Shown: positions 32,771 to 42,869 of the stretch, piece by piece
How the letters are laid out: every line of letters starts with the position of its first letter
How positions within the stretch are numbered: position 1 is the stretch's first letter
From: Ruminiclostridium hungatei
Lineage (GTDB): Bacteria > Bacillota > Clostridia > Acetivibrionales > DSM-1351
Assembly: GCF_002051585.1 (NCBI RefSeq)
Contig: NZ_MZGX01000023.1
Coordinates: 1 to 64,000, forward strand
Length of the DNA: 64,000 nucleotides
Direction of reading: 5' to 3'
Program-made: the position numbers and the translations under genes
The notes under the pieces: generated by a model
What the model saw: only the letters and a program-made list of their open reading frames with translations
What the model was told of the DNA's origin: nothing
Database searches by the model: none

Positions 32771-32810
32771 GTCCTTCTCTCCTTCTTTCAGTGCAATTGA
32801 AATATATATG

Positions 32811-34109
32811 TTATAAATCCCCGATCTGCTTTTTCAGCCCCAGATGCTTGAAGCTTTTCCTGTTGTTTGCATAATCGTCAACGATATGGCCGTTTCCAAT
32901 CAGCATATATTTATAGCTTAACAAACCGTCAAGTCCCACGGGACCTCTTGCGTGAAGCTTGCTGGTACTTATGCCCACCTCGGCTCCAAAGCCGTACTTG
33001 AAGCCGTCGCTGAACCTGGTGGAGGCATTCCAGAAAACATTCCCGGAATCCACAAGGTTCATGAATCTCACCGCAGTCAGCTTGTTTGAAGTTACAATGC
33101 TGTCGGTATGGCCTGAGCCGTAAGTGTTTATATGCTCAATAGCTTCATCCGCATCCCGTACCAGTTTGATGGAGATAGTATAGTCCAGATACTCGGTGGA
33201 CCAATCGGTCTCATGGGCAGCCTTTACAGCAATAATTTTCCTGGTGCCCTCATCCCCATGGATTTCAACCTGTCTCCTGTCAAATTCCTCCTTCAGGGCA
33301 GGTAAAAACTTCCCAGCCACAGCCTCATGTACCAGCAAGGTTTCTGTGGCATTGCACACAGCCACATACTGTGTTTTTGAATCCACAGTTATCTTTTCCG
33401 CCATGGTCAGGTCTGCATCCTTGTCCACGTAAACATGGCAGATTCCGTCGGCATGACCCATGACAGGAATTTTTGAGTTTTCCATTATATATCTTACAAA
33501 TTCATTTGAACCTCTGGGAATCACAAGATCGATGTATTCGTCCATCTTAAGCATCTCATTCACATCATCACGGCTCTCCAGAAGTGTAATCCAGCCCTCC
33601 GGCAAACCGGCAGCAATTGACGCACCTTCTATAATTTCGGTCAGGGCCCTGTTGGTTTCCCTGGCTTCCCGTCCTCCTTTAAGAAGTACGCTGTTTCCGC
33701 TCTTAAGACAAAGCGTTGAAATCTGTACAAGGGCGTCAGGCCTGGATTCAAAAATAATACCGATCACGCCTATGGGGCAGGTGACCTTGTAGAGCTCCAG
33801 CCCATCATCCAGCATAGTTGAAAGCAGCGTCCTCCCCACCGGCTCCTCCAGGCTCATAAGACTTCTGATGCCTTCAACCACATCCTCTATTTTCTTTTCA
33901 TCAAATTTAAGTCTCTTCAACAAAGGCTCTGCCAGCTTTTCCTCCCGGCTTCGCTTCATATCCTCATTATTTGCAGCAACAAGCTTATTCTTATTTTCAA
34001 GGAGCGCATCGGCTATAGCTGAAAGCGCCGTATTCTTGGCAGCACCGTCAAGCTCGGCCATCCTTATGGATGCCTCACCGGCCTTAACACACACCTGCTT
34101 TATATCCAT
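32811..34109 (-). CDS. proA: Glutamate-5-semialdehyde dehydrogenase (gamma-glutamyl phosphate reductase)
   Basis: 432 aa. Second step of proline synthesis: NADPH reduction of gamma-glutamyl phosphate. Family motifs are present: CPIGVIGIIFESRPDALVQISTLCLKSGN, LLKGGREARETNRAL, IPRGSNEFVRYI, and the catalytic cysteine in QYVAVCNATETLLVH. The end reads ARGPVGLDGLLSYKYM. GGGAGG precedes the ATG. The kinase partner ProB is not in the window. The next gene on this strand is ridA. Confidence 0.96.
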   Translation of the reverse strand: MDIKQVCVKAGEASIRMAELDGAAKNTALSAIADALLENKNKLVAANNEDMKRSREEKLAEPLLKRLKFDEKKIEDVVEGIRSLMSLEEPVGRTLLSTMLDDGLELYKVTCPIGVIGIIFESRPDALVQISTLCLKSGNSVLLKGGREARETNRALTEIIEGASIAAGLPEGWITLLESRDDVNEMLKMDEYIDLVIPRGSNEFVRYIMENSKIPVMGHADGICHVYVDKDADLTMAEKITVDSKTQYVAVCNATETLLVHEAVAGKFLPALKEEFDRRQVEIHGDEGTRKIIAVKAAHETDWSTEYLDYTISIKLVRDADEAIEHINTYGSGHTDSIVTSNKLTAVRFMNLVDSGNVFWNASTRFSDGFKYGFGAEVGISTSKLHARGPVGLDGLLSYKYMLIGNGHIVDDYANNRKSFKHLGLKKQIGDL

Positions 34110-34234
34110 ACAAAAACCTCCCGGCGATACACTTTTGTATTACTATAACACATTAAACCAATATAGTACACTTTTCTTTACCACAATTTATAACATTTCC
34201 GGACAACCCTCGGGAAATGTGCCGTCCAAAAAGG

Positions 34235-35788
34235 CTATAGCTCCCATTTCATGGAACGCTCTACAGCCTTCTTCCACTTTAAATACAATTCATGGAACCT
34301 GTCTTTGTCCTCAGAGGGCGTAAATATTCTGTCCAGATTCCAGGCCCGGGCAATTTCCTCCCGGGATTGCCATATACCGGCTCCAAGGCCGGCAAGATAA
34401 GCTGCTCCCAGCGCAGTTGTCTCTCTTATCACAGGTCTGAGCACAGGTATATTTAATAAATCCGCCTGGAATTGCATGAGAAAATCGCTGGCACTGGCGC
34501 CCCCATCCACCTTCAGTTCATTAAGCCCGATTTCCGAATCCTTCAGCATCGCTTCCAGCACGTCCCTGCTCTGGTAGGCTATGGCCTCCAGCGTTGCCCT
34601 TATAATGTGCCTTCTGTTAGTGCCTCTGGTCAAACCTACAATAGTTCCGCGTGCATACATATCCCAGTACGGGGCACCAAGTCCGGTAAACGCCGGAACC
34701 ACGTATACGCCTCCGGTATCCTCCACCTGCTCGGCTTCAATATCACCTTGATGGGCACTTTCTATTATGCCCAGTTCATCCCTGAGCCATTGGATTGCCG
34801 CTCCTGCATTGAAAACACTGCCTTCCAGGGCATATTCAACTTCATTGTCCATCCCCCAGGCTATGGTGGTAAGAAGATTGTTCTTTGACTCCACAGGTGT
34901 TTTCCCGGTATTCATCAGTATAAAACAACCTGTGCCGTAGGTGTTTTTGGCATCTCCCTGCTTGAAGCAGGCCTGGCCGAACAAAGCGGCATGCTGATCC
35001 CCTGCCATGCCAGATATAGGTATTCCCATGTCCAAAATGCTTTTTATGACCCTTTCCCTGTAGTCCAACTGCCCGCCGGCTTTCCCTGCTCCATCAGGAT
35101 ATCCGGTACAGGCGCATACTCCCGAGGAGGGTACAACCACAGGAAGCATGCTTTCAGGGATATCCAGCTCCCGCAGCAGTTCTTCGTCCCACTTCAGCTC
35201 CCTGATATTATAAAGCATTGTTCTGGAAGCATTGGAATAATCCGTCACATGGGCCTTGCCTCCCGACAGGTTCCACACCAGCCAGGTGTCAATGGTTCCG
35301 GCCAGCAATTGGCCCTTTTGAGCTTTTTCTCCTGCTCCCTCCACATTCTCAAGTATCCATCTTATTTTTGTACCCGAAAAATATGCATCTGTTACCAGTC
35401 CGGTTTTCTTTTTTATGTCCGCAGCAAGCCCTTTCATTTTCAGCCTGTCGCACATATGGGAGGTACGCCTGCACTGCCAGACTATGGCATTGTATACGGG
35501 CTTGCCGGTATTTTTATCCCACACCACCACAGTTTCTCTCTGATTGGTTATGCCTATGCAGGCCACCTGCTCCGGGCCCACGGCAGCTTCCTCCAATGCT
35601 CCTGCCATGGCCTCAAGCTGGTCTGAGTATAATTCAGAGGCATCATGCTCCACCCAGCCCGGCCGAGGGTATATCTGCCTTAGCGGAACGCTCTTCATAC
35701 CTGCTATCTGCCCTGTGAGGCTGTCAAACAGGACAGCTCTTGAACTTGTGGTTCCCTGATCCAGCGATAAAATATATCTCTTGTGCAT
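34235..35788 (-). CDS. glpK: Glycerol kinase
   Basis: 517 aa. Phosphorylates glycerol to sn-glycerol 3-phosphate with ATP. FGGY-family signatures: [16 protein letters not shown] at the start, [22 protein letters not shown], and the second FGGY pattern near [24 protein letters not shown] 35788 is taken because GGGAGGAC lies 6 bp upstream; an upstream in-frame ATG at 35839 has no RBS. No glycerol facilitator or GlpD gene is adjacent, and it appears monocistronic. Confidence 0.96.
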   Translation of the reverse strand: MHKRYILSLDQGTTSSRAVLFDSLTGQIAGMKSVPLRQIYPRPGWVEHDASELYSDQLEAMAGALEEAAVGPEQVACIGITNQRETVVVWDKNTGKPVYNAIVWQCRRTSHMCDRLKMKGLAADIKKKTGLVTDAYFSGTKIRWILENVEGAGEKAQKGQLLAGTIDTWLVWNLSGGKAHVTDYSNASRTMLYNIRELKWDEELLRELDIPESMLPVVVPSSGVCACTGYPDGAGKAGGQLDYRERVIKSILDMGIPISGMAGDQHAALFGQACFKQGDAKNTYGTGCFILMNTGKTPVESKNNLLTTIAWGMDNEVEYALEGSVFNAGAAIQWLRDELGIIESAHQGDIEAEQVEDTGGVYVVPAFTGLGAPYWDMYARGTIVGLTRGTNRRHIIRATLEAIAYQSRDVLEAMLKDSEIGLNELKVDGGASASDFLMQFQADLLNIPVLRPVIRETTALGAAYLAGLGAGIWQSREEIARAWNLDRIFTPSEDKDRFHELYLKWKKAVERSMKWEL

Positions 35789-35891
35789 AATGTCCTCCCT
35801 GTATGATTGATGAATTAAATCGGCTTTTACGGCCTCCAATATATCTTATTGTACTCGTGGCAATATCATAGACGGCAATATCGTAAGAACC

Positions 35892-36206
35892 TTAAACCAT
35901 TCTTACAATTATCAGTTCACAAACATATACTCCGATGATGGCACAAACGGCTACCTGCAGGAGCCCCCTTTCAAAATAGGCCATTACCGAAGCAATCACA
36001 AGGCCTGCTATGGCTGACGGCAGATGCCCGGTAGAATATAAAATGTCCGGAAATATCATTGCTCCCAGGACAGCATACGGGACATAGCTCAGAAAGGCTG
36101 TGATAAAACGTGAGCGTATTTTGTTTTGAAATATAGCCAAAGGCAGTGCCCTGGGTAAATATGTAACAAGTGCCATTACAAGTACTCCTGCCAACACTTT
36201 ATTCAT
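35892..36206 (-). CDS. azlD: AzlD-family branched-chain amino-acid exporter subunit
   Basis: 104 aa with four predicted membrane helices. VMALVTYLPRALPLAIF and FLSYVPYAVLGAMIFPDIL match the AzlD family (small subunit of branched-chain amino-acid efflux). ATG 36206 is 5 bp after GGAGG; the in-frame GTG at 36212 overlaps the RBS. The start lies inside the 3' end of azlC, so the two are coupled. Confidence 0.9.
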   Translation of the reverse strand: MNKVLAGVLVMALVTYLPRALPLAIFQNKIRSRFITAFLSYVPYAVLGAMIFPDILYSTGHLPSAIAGLVIASVMAYFERGLLQVAVCAIIGVYVCELIIVRMV

Positions 36207-36951
36207 CTCCACCTCCGTGCCGGATCTCCTCCGGCGGAAACAGCAAAGCTCCCAGCGTACAGGCTATGACTGTTGAAATAATTATCCTCCAGCCCCCTGA
36301 AACAGTTGAAAAGACAGGCAGCCATTTCAGAGTCGAGCTGATTGCAATTGCACAGCCTGCCACCATAAAGGCAGGCCTTGATTTTTTCGCAGCCGGAATT
36401 ACCAGCGCAATAAACATGGAGTAAAGTGCTATTCCCATTGAGTTCTGCAAGGTTTCAGGCAGCAGGGTACAAACCGCTGCTCCTGCTGCCGTCCCCGCCG
36501 CCCAGCCCACATAAGGCAGGAGCTCAAGCCCGGCCATCAGGGGAAAGGTTATATCCCTCTTTTGCATCGCAGCTACCGTAAAGGTCTCGTCTGTCACCCC
36601 AAAAGCCATGACCCACCTTTTCAGGCTGGATATGCCGTTTGCCAGCTTTTGCGAAAGGGACAGGGACATGAGCATATACCGGATGTTGATTACAAAGGTT
36701 GTAACAGCTATTTCAGCAAGTCCCGCTCCTGCAATTATCAGATTTGTCCCTGCGAACTGTCCGGCGGAGGTAAGATTTGTCATGGATATGAGAATCACTA
36801 TCCACACCGGGATACCACCCCTGACAGCCATCAGGCCAAAAGTAAAGGATACAGGAAAATACCCCAACGCTATGGGAATACTTAGTCTGGACCCTTCGAT
36901 AAAATCTTTGAGAATATAGTGCTTTTTTTCTTCCAGTTTGGCAGTCATCAT
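36199..36951 (-). CDS. azlC: AzlC-family branched-chain amino-acid exporter subunit
   Basis: 250 aa, multi-pass membrane protein. Family motifs are IPIALGYFPVSFTFGLMAVRGG, SMTNLTSAGQFAGTNLI, NIRYMLMSLSLSQKL and AFGVTDETF. With AzlD it exports leucine/isoleucine/valine or analogues. It starts ATGATG; the RBS is weak (GAGGTC, 9 bp upstream). It is the first gene of a two-gene operon. Confidence 0.92.
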   Translation of the reverse strand: MMTAKLEEKKHYILKDFIEGSRLSIPIALGYFPVSFTFGLMAVRGGIPVWIVILISMTNLTSAGQFAGTNLIIAGAGLAEIAVTTFVINIRYMLMSLSLSQKLANGISSLKRWVMAFGVTDETFTVAAMQKRDITFPLMAGLELLPYVGWAAGTAAGAAVCTLLPETLQNSMGIALYSMFIALVIPAAKKSRPAFMVAGCAIAISSTLKWLPVFSTVSGGWRIIISTVIACTLGALLFPPEEIRHGGGDE

Positions 36952-37252
36952 TTATGTAAGACCTCTGAATATTCATTTTATTTACCTGTATACCTGCTTT
37001 TCACTCCCGGACGAGCTTTAAATAAATGCTTGTAATATTGCAGCATGTTTTTTAGCCGTCGCAGCAACTCGGCGATCCAGGTCTCGCATACTGCGCATTT
37101 CTTTTAAGTCGCCTCGTGTGACATGCAAATATATTCGTAAAAGATTTCATTACCCACGCAAGTTAAATTACCCCGGACCAGGGGCACAGCCTCCTGTTCC
37201 ATACTATCAACATATGTATTATAGCACAAAGACAGGGATTACCAGTATAAAT
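36952..37252. other. Gap upstream of azlC: nothing firmly identified
   Basis: A 42-codon open frame on the minus strand (about 37022-37150) reads ...RGDLKEMRSMRDLDRRVAATAKK..., but it is rich in CGN arginine codons that neighbouring genes avoid, has no RBS, and is probably chance. No T-box or riboswitch consensus was found. Confidence 0.35.
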
Positions 37253-37328
37253 AAAATCACCCGCTGTGCCCTCTGCAAAATGGACAAGTCCGGCCGCAAG
37301 CCGGTTTGCAGACACAGCGGGTGATTTT
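37253..37328. terminator. Long bidirectional terminator hairpin
   Basis: AAAATCACCCGCTGTG is fully complementary to CACAGCGGGTGATTTT. Inside, TCTGCAAA/TTTGCAGA and CCGGC/GCCGG also pair, giving a 76-bp near-perfect hairpin followed by T or A runs on both sides. It ends the ECF transporter operon. Confidence 0.8.
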
Positions 37329-37341
37329 TTTTGCATATTTC

Positions 37342-38169
37342 TTATTTGAAAGGATTGTAAAACCTGCTGCCGTCTGCAAAGGTTATAACAATTGACAGTA
37401 TGGCAAAACAAACAAGGCTTGCTATTATCACCCGGTCGCGCCTTCGGATTTTTCCCGCTGCATACCAGGTTCTCCTGCCTTTCTTTCCGAAGCCCCTAAG
37501 CTCCATGGCATTGCTGATGGTATCAATCCTGTCCATGCTGGAAAAAAACAAAGGTATCAGCACCAGCGCGGCATTTTTTATCCTCTTGTAAAGGCTGACC
37601 TTGCGGGACATGTCAACGCCCCTGGCCTGCTGGGCCTGTGATACTATTACATAGTCCCTCTGCATGTCGGGTATGTAGCGCAGGGTAATGGCCACCGAAT
37701 AGCTTATCTTATAGCTCAGCCCCAGCTTGTTCAAGGAAGAGGCAAACTCGCTGGGATTTGTAGTAAGGATAAAAAGGAGGGCAATTGGTATTATGGTAAA
37801 ATATTTAAGTGCCACATTAAATTCATAAAACAACTGCTGGGCTGTGAGGCTGTACCCTGCGAACAAATCCGCCAGTACGGTCCTGCCGCCGTATATGTCC
37901 ACTCCCTCCTCCGGAGAGAATAAAAATATTGCAATAAGATTTATACTTAAAAAAACCAGAATCAGCTTCAATACAAAAGCAACAGTCTTGAAATCCACTC
38001 TGGATATCTTAAAAACAACCAGACTTGAAAGGAACATGAACAGCAGCAGTCTGGTGTCATATGTAATCATGCTTACCAGGGACCATACAAGAAAATACAG
38101 CAGTTTTGTAGTACCGCTCAATGCGTGGACCGGACTTCCGTTGTCACTGTAGCTTAATAATCTAGCCAT
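37342..38169 (-). CDS. ecfT: ECF transporter transmembrane component EcfT
   Basis: 275 aa with about five helices and the coupling motifs of EcfT: QAQQARGVDMSRK (Ala-Arg-Gly) and SNAMELRGFGKKGRRTW (second Ala-Arg-Gly-like motif, ELRGFG). These contact the two ATPase domains. ATG 38169 has GGAGGGG 8 bp before it; the frame extends further upstream but without an RBS. The start overlaps the ATPase gene by 8 bp. It is the last gene of the S-AA-T operon. Confidence 0.92.
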   Translation of the reverse strand: MARLLSYSDNGSPVHALSGTTKLLYFLVWSLVSMITYDTRLLLFMFLSSLVVFKISRVDFKTVAFVLKLILVFLSINLIAIFLFSPEEGVDIYGGRTVLADLFAGYSLTAQQLFYEFNVALKYFTIIPIALLFILTTNPSEFASSLNKLGLSYKISYSVAITLRYIPDMQRDYVIVSQAQQARGVDMSRKVSLYKRIKNAALVLIPLFFSSMDRIDTISNAMELRGFGKKGRRTWYAAGKIRRRDRVIIASLVCFAILSIVITFADGSRFYNPFK

Positions 38170-39874
38170 TAAACCTGCCCCTCCTGTCATAATCAATAAA
38201 ATGCTGTACAAAGGAACGGGAATCACTTATTCCCGCCCTTATGGCCAGCTCGTACAGTGAAGTCCTCTTCAGGCTCGCCTTTTGGATTATGTCATCATCT
38301 GTTAGAACGGAGGCAGGAACGTCATCAGCAACCACAGTTCCTTCAGCCATTACTACCGCTCTTTGTGTATACTCCAGCAGCAGATGCATGTCATGGGTAA
38401 TCATAAGAATTGTTGTGCCGCTTTCCCTGTTCAGCTTCAGCAAAAACTCCATGAATTCGGTATAGTGCCTGAAATCCTGTCCTGCCGTGGGCTCATCCAG
38501 TATGATAACCTGGGGCTTCAATACAAGTATGGAAGCAATGGTAACCCGCTTTTTTTGTCCGTAGCTCAGAGCTGAAACGGGCCAGTTGCGGAATTCATAA
38601 AGCCCGCATATTTTCAGGCATTCGAAAACCCTTGCCTCCAGCTCCTTCTGCTTCCAGCCCCTGGTCACCAGGCCCAAAGCCACCTCGTCAAAAAGCATGG
38701 GCTTTGACAGCATATGGTTGGGGTTTTGCATGACAAGTCCGATTTTCTGCGCTCTTTCCGCTATACTGTCCTTGTCGATGCACTTTCCTTCCAGAAACAC
38801 AGAGCCTTCCGAGGGCTTTTCAAAACCGCAGATAAGCTTGGAAAGAGTGGACTTTCCCGCCCCGTTCCGCCCAACTATCCCAACCATTTCCCCCTTATTG
38901 ACCGAGATATTTACACCTTTTAAAACAGTATTGTTGTTTTCATATCCAAAGCTTATATTTTTAAGTTCCAGCAACCTTTCCCGCACCTCACCCGCAGGTT
39001 GGGGCTCTTTTTTCTCATACCAGGCAGAAATGCTCTTTTCCAGGCCCTCCAGAGCAATGGAGCGGATATTTTCAGGCCGGTCTTGGGCTGAAATCTCACA
39101 ACCTGCATATTTCAGGCAGGTAATATACAACGGCTCACGTATTCCTGCCTTTTTCAATATGTCTGAGGAGAGCAGCCGGGAGGGTGTAGTGTCCGCCATT
39201 ATCCGGCCCTCCCACATGACAATTATCCTGTCTACCTTGCAATGCAGCACATCTTCAAGCCTGTGCTCCACAATAAGTACCGTGGCCTCTGAATTGGAAT
39301 GTATCCGGTCTATCAGCTCCATGGCATATTTGCCGGTTGCCGGGTCAAGATTTGCCAGCGGCTCGTCAAACAGCAGTATCTCCACATTGTCTACCAGAAC
39401 ACCGCCCAGAGAAACCCTTTGTTTTTGTCCTCCGGACAAAGCCTGAGGGGAATGGCCTTTAAACCTTGACAGTTCAACCGTCTCAGCAGTTTCTTCCACT
39501 CTTCTTTTCATTTCCGCCTGTTCCACACAGTCATTTTCCAAGGAAAATGCAATATCCTCAGCAACAGTAAGTCCTACAAATTGGCCGTCGGTATCCTGAA
39601 GAACAGTACCCACCAGCTTTGACAAGCCGAATATTCCAAGCTCGGCAGGATTTTGTCCCTTTATTTTCAAGGTACCCTCAGTTACGCCCGAATAAGAAAA
39701 AGGCACCAGCCCATTGATGCAATTGGCCAGTGTCGATTTTCCGCAGCCGGAAGGGCCCACTATGAGCACCTTCTCGCCTTCATATATTTTAAGATTTATT
39801 TCTGTCAGTGAAGGCAGTTTTTGTACCCTGTACCTGAAGGAAAAATTTTCAAACTCTATAATAGCTTTTTTCAT
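38162..39874 (-). CDS. ECF transporter ATPase, two ABC domains fused (EcfA1-EcfA2)
   Basis: 570 aa carrying two complete ABC domains. First: [43 protein letters not shown]. Second (from ~295): GRNGAGKSTLSKLICGF, ALSYGQKKRVTIAS, VIILDEPTAGQD. Fused ATPases of this type energise group II ECF vitamin transporters or dedicated systems such as YkoD. It lies between the S component and EcfT on the same strand. It acts on the cytoplasmic face. Confidence 0.94.
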   Translation of the reverse strand: MKKAIIEFENFSFRYRVQKLPSLTEINLKIYEGEKVLIVGPSGCGKSTLANCINGLVPFSYSGVTEGTLKIKGQNPAELGIFGLSKLVGTVLQDTDGQFVGLTVAEDIAFSLENDCVEQAEMKRRVEETAETVELSRFKGHSPQALSGGQKQRVSLGGVLVDNVEILLFDEPLANLDPATGKYAMELIDRIHSNSEATVLIVEHRLEDVLHCKVDRIIVMWEGRIMADTTPSRLLSSDILKKAGIREPLYITCLKYAGCEISAQDRPENIRSIALEGLEKSISAWYEKKEPQPAGEVRERLLELKNISFGYENNNTVLKGVNISVNKGEMVGIVGRNGAGKSTLSKLICGFEKPSEGSVFLEGKCIDKDSIAERAQKIGLVMQNPNHMLSKPMLFDEVALGLVTRGWKQKELEARVFECLKICGLYEFRNWPVSALSYGQKKRVTIASILVLKPQVIILDEPTAGQDFRHYTEFMEFLLKLNRESGTTILMITHDMHLLLEYTQRAVVMAEGTVVADDVPASVLTDDDIIQKASLKRTSLYELAIRAGISDSRSFVQHFIDYDRRGRFNG

Positions 39875-39909
39875 AAAGACCTCTGTGATAAAGAGTATAC
39901 TGCCCCAAG

Positions 39910-40482
39910 TTATGCTTCCTTCTCAAGGCTGGAATTACCTGTGCGTATTTTGGAATATGCAAAGGCAAGAATAGTTCCAACAATAAGTGTTACGGCTCCA
40001 TTTACCGCAAAAGCCGTGACTCCCTGTGCAAATACCTTGTCGGAAGGCTCGGCATATATAAGTATATCGAGTATGGGCGCCACAAATATCCAGGCTGCAG
40101 CATTTGCAAGAAATTGATTTATATTGAATATAAGCGCTTGTTTGCTTGCAAAGCCGCCTTCAGATATTTTCAGCTTCTTGAAGGTCAGTCCTACCAGAAA
40201 GCCATAAACTGCATCTGCTATAACCCAACTCCACCAGACTCCGCCGTAAAAAATCGCATCCCCCAGCGTATGGGAAATCAGTCCTGTAAACAAACCGGCC
40301 ACCGGCCCGAAAATAGCACTGATTATGGCAATTATCGCGGCATTGAACTGGAGTCTTGTATTTGGTATGAAGCCCACCGGAATGCTGACCTGGTAAATAG
40401 CCACAACCAGAGCGGCACCGATACCGATTGCAACAATAGTTTTTATAGCCAGGCCTTTTCTCCTGGAAAATAGATTATTCAT
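39910..40482 (-). CDS. ECF transporter S component (UPF0397-like)
   Basis: 190 aa with five to six helices. TIVAIGIGAALVVAIYQ, IPNTRLQFNAAIIAIISAIFGPVAGLFTGLISHTLGDA and WWSWVIADAVYGFLVGL follow the UPF0397 family, usually annotated as a riboflavin-type or unassigned vitamin S component. It gives the transporter its specificity, but the substrate is not certain. First gene of the ECF operon; a hairpin-bearing leader lies upstream. Confidence 0.88.
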   Translation of the reverse strand: MNNLFSRRKGLAIKTIVAIGIGAALVVAIYQVSIPVGFIPNTRLQFNAAIIAIISAIFGPVAGLFTGLISHTLGDAIFYGGVWWSWVIADAVYGFLVGLTFKKLKISEGGFASKQALIFNINQFLANAAAWIFVAPILDILIYAEPSDKVFAQGVTAFAVNGAVTLIVGTILAFAYSKIRTGNSSLEKEA

Positions 40483-40511
40483 GTAAACACCCCTTTAAAT
40501 ATAAAATTGAA

Positions 40512-40562
40512 GTCCGGCCATATTTATTCAAGCAATTTACTTGAGAAATACCTAAACCGGAC
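40512..40562 (-). promoter_or_regulatory. Hairpin in the leader of the ECF operon
   Basis: On the minus strand GTCCGG and CCGGAC close a structure that also contains an inner TCAAG/CTTGA stem, 30 bp before the start codon. It does not match a riboswitch consensus I know. It could be a small cis-regulator of vitamin uptake, or just a hairpin. Confidence 0.35.
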
Positions 40563-40675
40563 CAGCCATATTTAAAATATCATATATAAAAATCTATTTC
40601 AACATTATTTTCCAATATTATGAGATTTTATGGTAACTTGAAGGAATTTTCATTTAAGTGCGGCAAGTCAATTGC

Positions 40676-40718
40676 ATCGCCTGAAAGACGAAAATTTCAA
40701 CCGTAATCAACTTTATGA
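40676..40718 (-). repeat. Short interspersed hairpin repeat, copy C (inverted)
   Basis: On the minus strand: ATAAAGTTGATTACGG, then TTGAAA and TTTCAG around TTTTCGTC, then GCGATG. It has the same block order as copies at 21816 and 42870, and lies just downstream of the AIM24 gene. Confidence 0.55.
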
Positions 40719-40734
40719 GTAATACTTTACATCT

Positions 40735-41505
40735 TTAAAATTTGTTGTCTCCTCCGAACAAGCCGCCCAGTAATCCTCCGCCTATGCCTCCTATTCCCGA
40801 CTGCTGCTCTCTGTGCCTGGCCCCCGCTGATGTGAGCCTGTCTGCGAGCCTTGACAAGGGCAGACTTTGAAGATAAACCAGCCCCGGACCGGTAAGCTTG
40901 GCAAGGAATAAGCCCTCTCCGCCGAAAAGTGCATTTTTGAAGCCTCCCACAAATTCGATATCATAGTCTACGCTGGGTGAAAAGGCCACCAGGCAGCCTG
41001 TATCCACCTTGAGAGTCTCCCCTGGCAGGAGATTTTTCTGAATTATGGTTCCTCCCGAATGTACAAAGGCCATACCGTTTCCAACCAGCCTCTGAAGTAT
41101 GAAGCCCTCTCCTCCGAAGAAACCGGCGCCAAGCCTTTTTGTGAACGCCACTTCAATATCCACGCCATTTGCCGCACACAGGAATGCATCCTTCTGACAA
41201 AGGAAGCTTCCCCCAACGCTGGGCAGGTCTATTGGAATGATTTTTCCAGGATAGGGCGCTGAAAATGCCATATGCCTTTTGGCAGGAGAAGTGTTGTAAA
41301 AGGTGGTTATGAAAAAGCTCTCCCCGGTCAGCATTCTTTTAAAGCCCTTAAATGCTCCGCCATCTGTTGAAGTCTGCATCCTTATGCCGTCTTCCATATA
41401 CATCATGGCACCGGCTTCAGCTCTCACACCTTCCGAAGGGTCCAGCTCCACCTCCACAATCTGCATATCATCTCCGATGATTTTGTAATCAATAACATCT
41501 GCCAT
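40735..41505 (-). CDS. AIM24 / TIGR00266 family protein
   Basis: 256 aa, all-beta. Motifs are [48 protein letters not shown] and [23 protein letters not shown]. It ends with a Gly-rich tail ([16 protein letters not shown]). The family is widespread (AIM24 in mitochondria), folds as a beta barrel, and its bacterial role is unclear. ATG 41505 fits the conserved start (MADVIDYKI); an upstream in-frame ATG at 41532 would overlap the only G-rich RBS-like run. Monocistronic. Confidence 0.88.
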   Translation of the reverse strand: MADVIDYKIIGDDMQIVEVELDPSEGVRAEAGAMMYMEDGIRMQTSTDGGAFKGFKRMLTGESFFITTFYNTSPAKRHMAFSAPYPGKIIPIDLPSVGGSFLCQKDAFLCAANGVDIEVAFTKRLGAGFFGGEGFILQRLVGNGMAFVHSGGTIIQKNLLPGETLKVDTGCLVAFSPSVDYDIEFVGGFKNALFGGEGLFLAKLTGPGLVYLQSLPLSRLADRLTSAGARHREQQSGIGGIGGGLLGGLFGGDNKF

Positions 41506-41720
41506 AATATTTCCATGCCCCCCATCTCGCACAAGACTCCATGAAAGTCACGACATGGAATCGGTGCCCTATTTTTATTTGCTTCAAAATTTCTTTCAAC
41601 CTTGGCCTCCTGTTATAAGTATATTTCAAATAGTTACAGGCCAAACCCGAAGGTATGGGACCAACTATTTCAATTATATAATACGGTTAAAACTTATAAC
41701 AGTCTGTTTTTGTAAAAAAA

Positions 41721-42746
41721 TTACAATCCATGAGATTTGTTATTGTACCAGGCTGAATAGGGTGCAGCGTATTTGGAGGCCAGAAGTATTGCCTCCGCCA
41801 TGCTCACATCACTGGCTATTCCCTTGCCGGCTATGTCGTACGCAGTCCCATGGTCTACAGAGGTCCTCAAAAAAGGCAAACCCATGGTGATTGCAATGGT
41901 TCTTTCAAAATCCAGTGTCTTGGTGGCTATATGCCCCTGATCGTGATACAGGGAAAGCACCGAGTTATATTTTCCCGTAAGGGCCTGATGAAATACAGAA
42001 TCTGCACTGATGGGGCCTTCAACCCCGTAGCCCTGTTTTTTTGCCTTCTCTACCGCAGGTGCAATCTCTTTGAGCTCCTCAGCACCAAACATCCCGTTAT
42101 CCCCGCTGTGTGGATTGAGTCCCGCCACCGCCATTATACCCTCAGTAATGCCAAGACTTTTTAAAGCCCCGGTGCATCTGTCAATATAGTCCAGCAGCCT
42201 GTGCTCCGTTACCAGTTCACAGGCTTTTGCAAGTGAAACATGCCTCGTCAGGAAGAAAACCCGCATACCCCTGACCTCGAACATTGTCAAGGGATCAGGG
42301 GTATCAGTCAGGGCGGCAAGTATTTCGGTATGCCCTATAAAGTCCACATTGCCGGCCTTTAAAGCCTGCTTGTTTATGGGTGTGGTGGCGATAGCCTCCA
42401 ATTGGCCTGCTTTTGCCAGCTCAACACATTTTTTTATATACTGGTAGGAGGCAGTTCCGCCTCCGGCCTGAACCGAGCCCAGTTTCAGAGAGTCCGGCTC
42501 TATATTGTCAAGGTCCACAACATTTATCATCCCTGTTTCATAGCTGCCCCGGGAACTGCTCTCAATTACCCGCACCTTCAGAGCAAGCCCCAGCATAGCT
42601 ATATATTTGCTTATCAATTTTACGGAGCCTATGACTGCCGGTTTGCATACCCTGTTGATTTCCTCCCTGGCAATTGCCTTTACAACTATTTCAGGGCCAA
42701 TGCCTGCCGGATCTCCCATGGGAATACCTATATAGGGTCTGTTCAT
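41721..42746 (-). CDS. pdxA: 4-hydroxythreonine-4-phosphate dehydrogenase family (PdxA / PdxA2)
   Basis: 341 aa. [19 protein letters not shown] at the start, [42 protein letters not shown], and [44 protein letters not shown] show all metal (His) and substrate residues of the family. True PdxA works in pyridoxal phosphate synthesis; the PdxA2 branch acts on 4-phospho-D-threonate or erythronate. No other DXP-dependent B6 gene is nearby and many clostridia use PdxS/T, so the PdxA2 role is at least as likely. ATG 42746 has GGGAG 5 bp upstream. Confidence 0.88.
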   Translation of the reverse strand: MNRPYIGIPMGDPAGIGPEIVVKAIAREEINRVCKPAVIGSVKLISKYIAMLGLALKVRVIESSSRGSYETGMINVVDLDNIEPDSLKLGSVQAGGGTASYQYIKKCVELAKAGQLEAIATTPINKQALKAGNVDFIGHTEILAALTDTPDPLTMFEVRGMRVFFLTRHVSLAKACELVTEHRLLDYIDRCTGALKSLGITEGIMAVAGLNPHSGDNGMFGAEELKEIAPAVEKAKKQGYGVEGPISADSVFHQALTGKYNSVLSLYHDQGHIATKTLDFERTIAITMGLPFLRTSVDHGTAYDIAGKGIASDVSMAEAILLASKYAAPYSAWYNNKSHGL

Positions 42747-42869
42747 CTTATCTCCCATCTACGCGCATAGCGCGTACACAAATAGTAATGAAAGACACGC
42801 AGTGGCTTTCGCTGCGTGAAATCCACTTTGACTTACCACATGTATCTTTCACGCTATCCTCCTGCCTAC

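Noticed and set aside
36952-37200. Possible small protein or T-box ahead of azlC
   Set aside because: The open frame uses CGN arginine codons unlike neighbours and has no RBS; the T-box consensus is absent.
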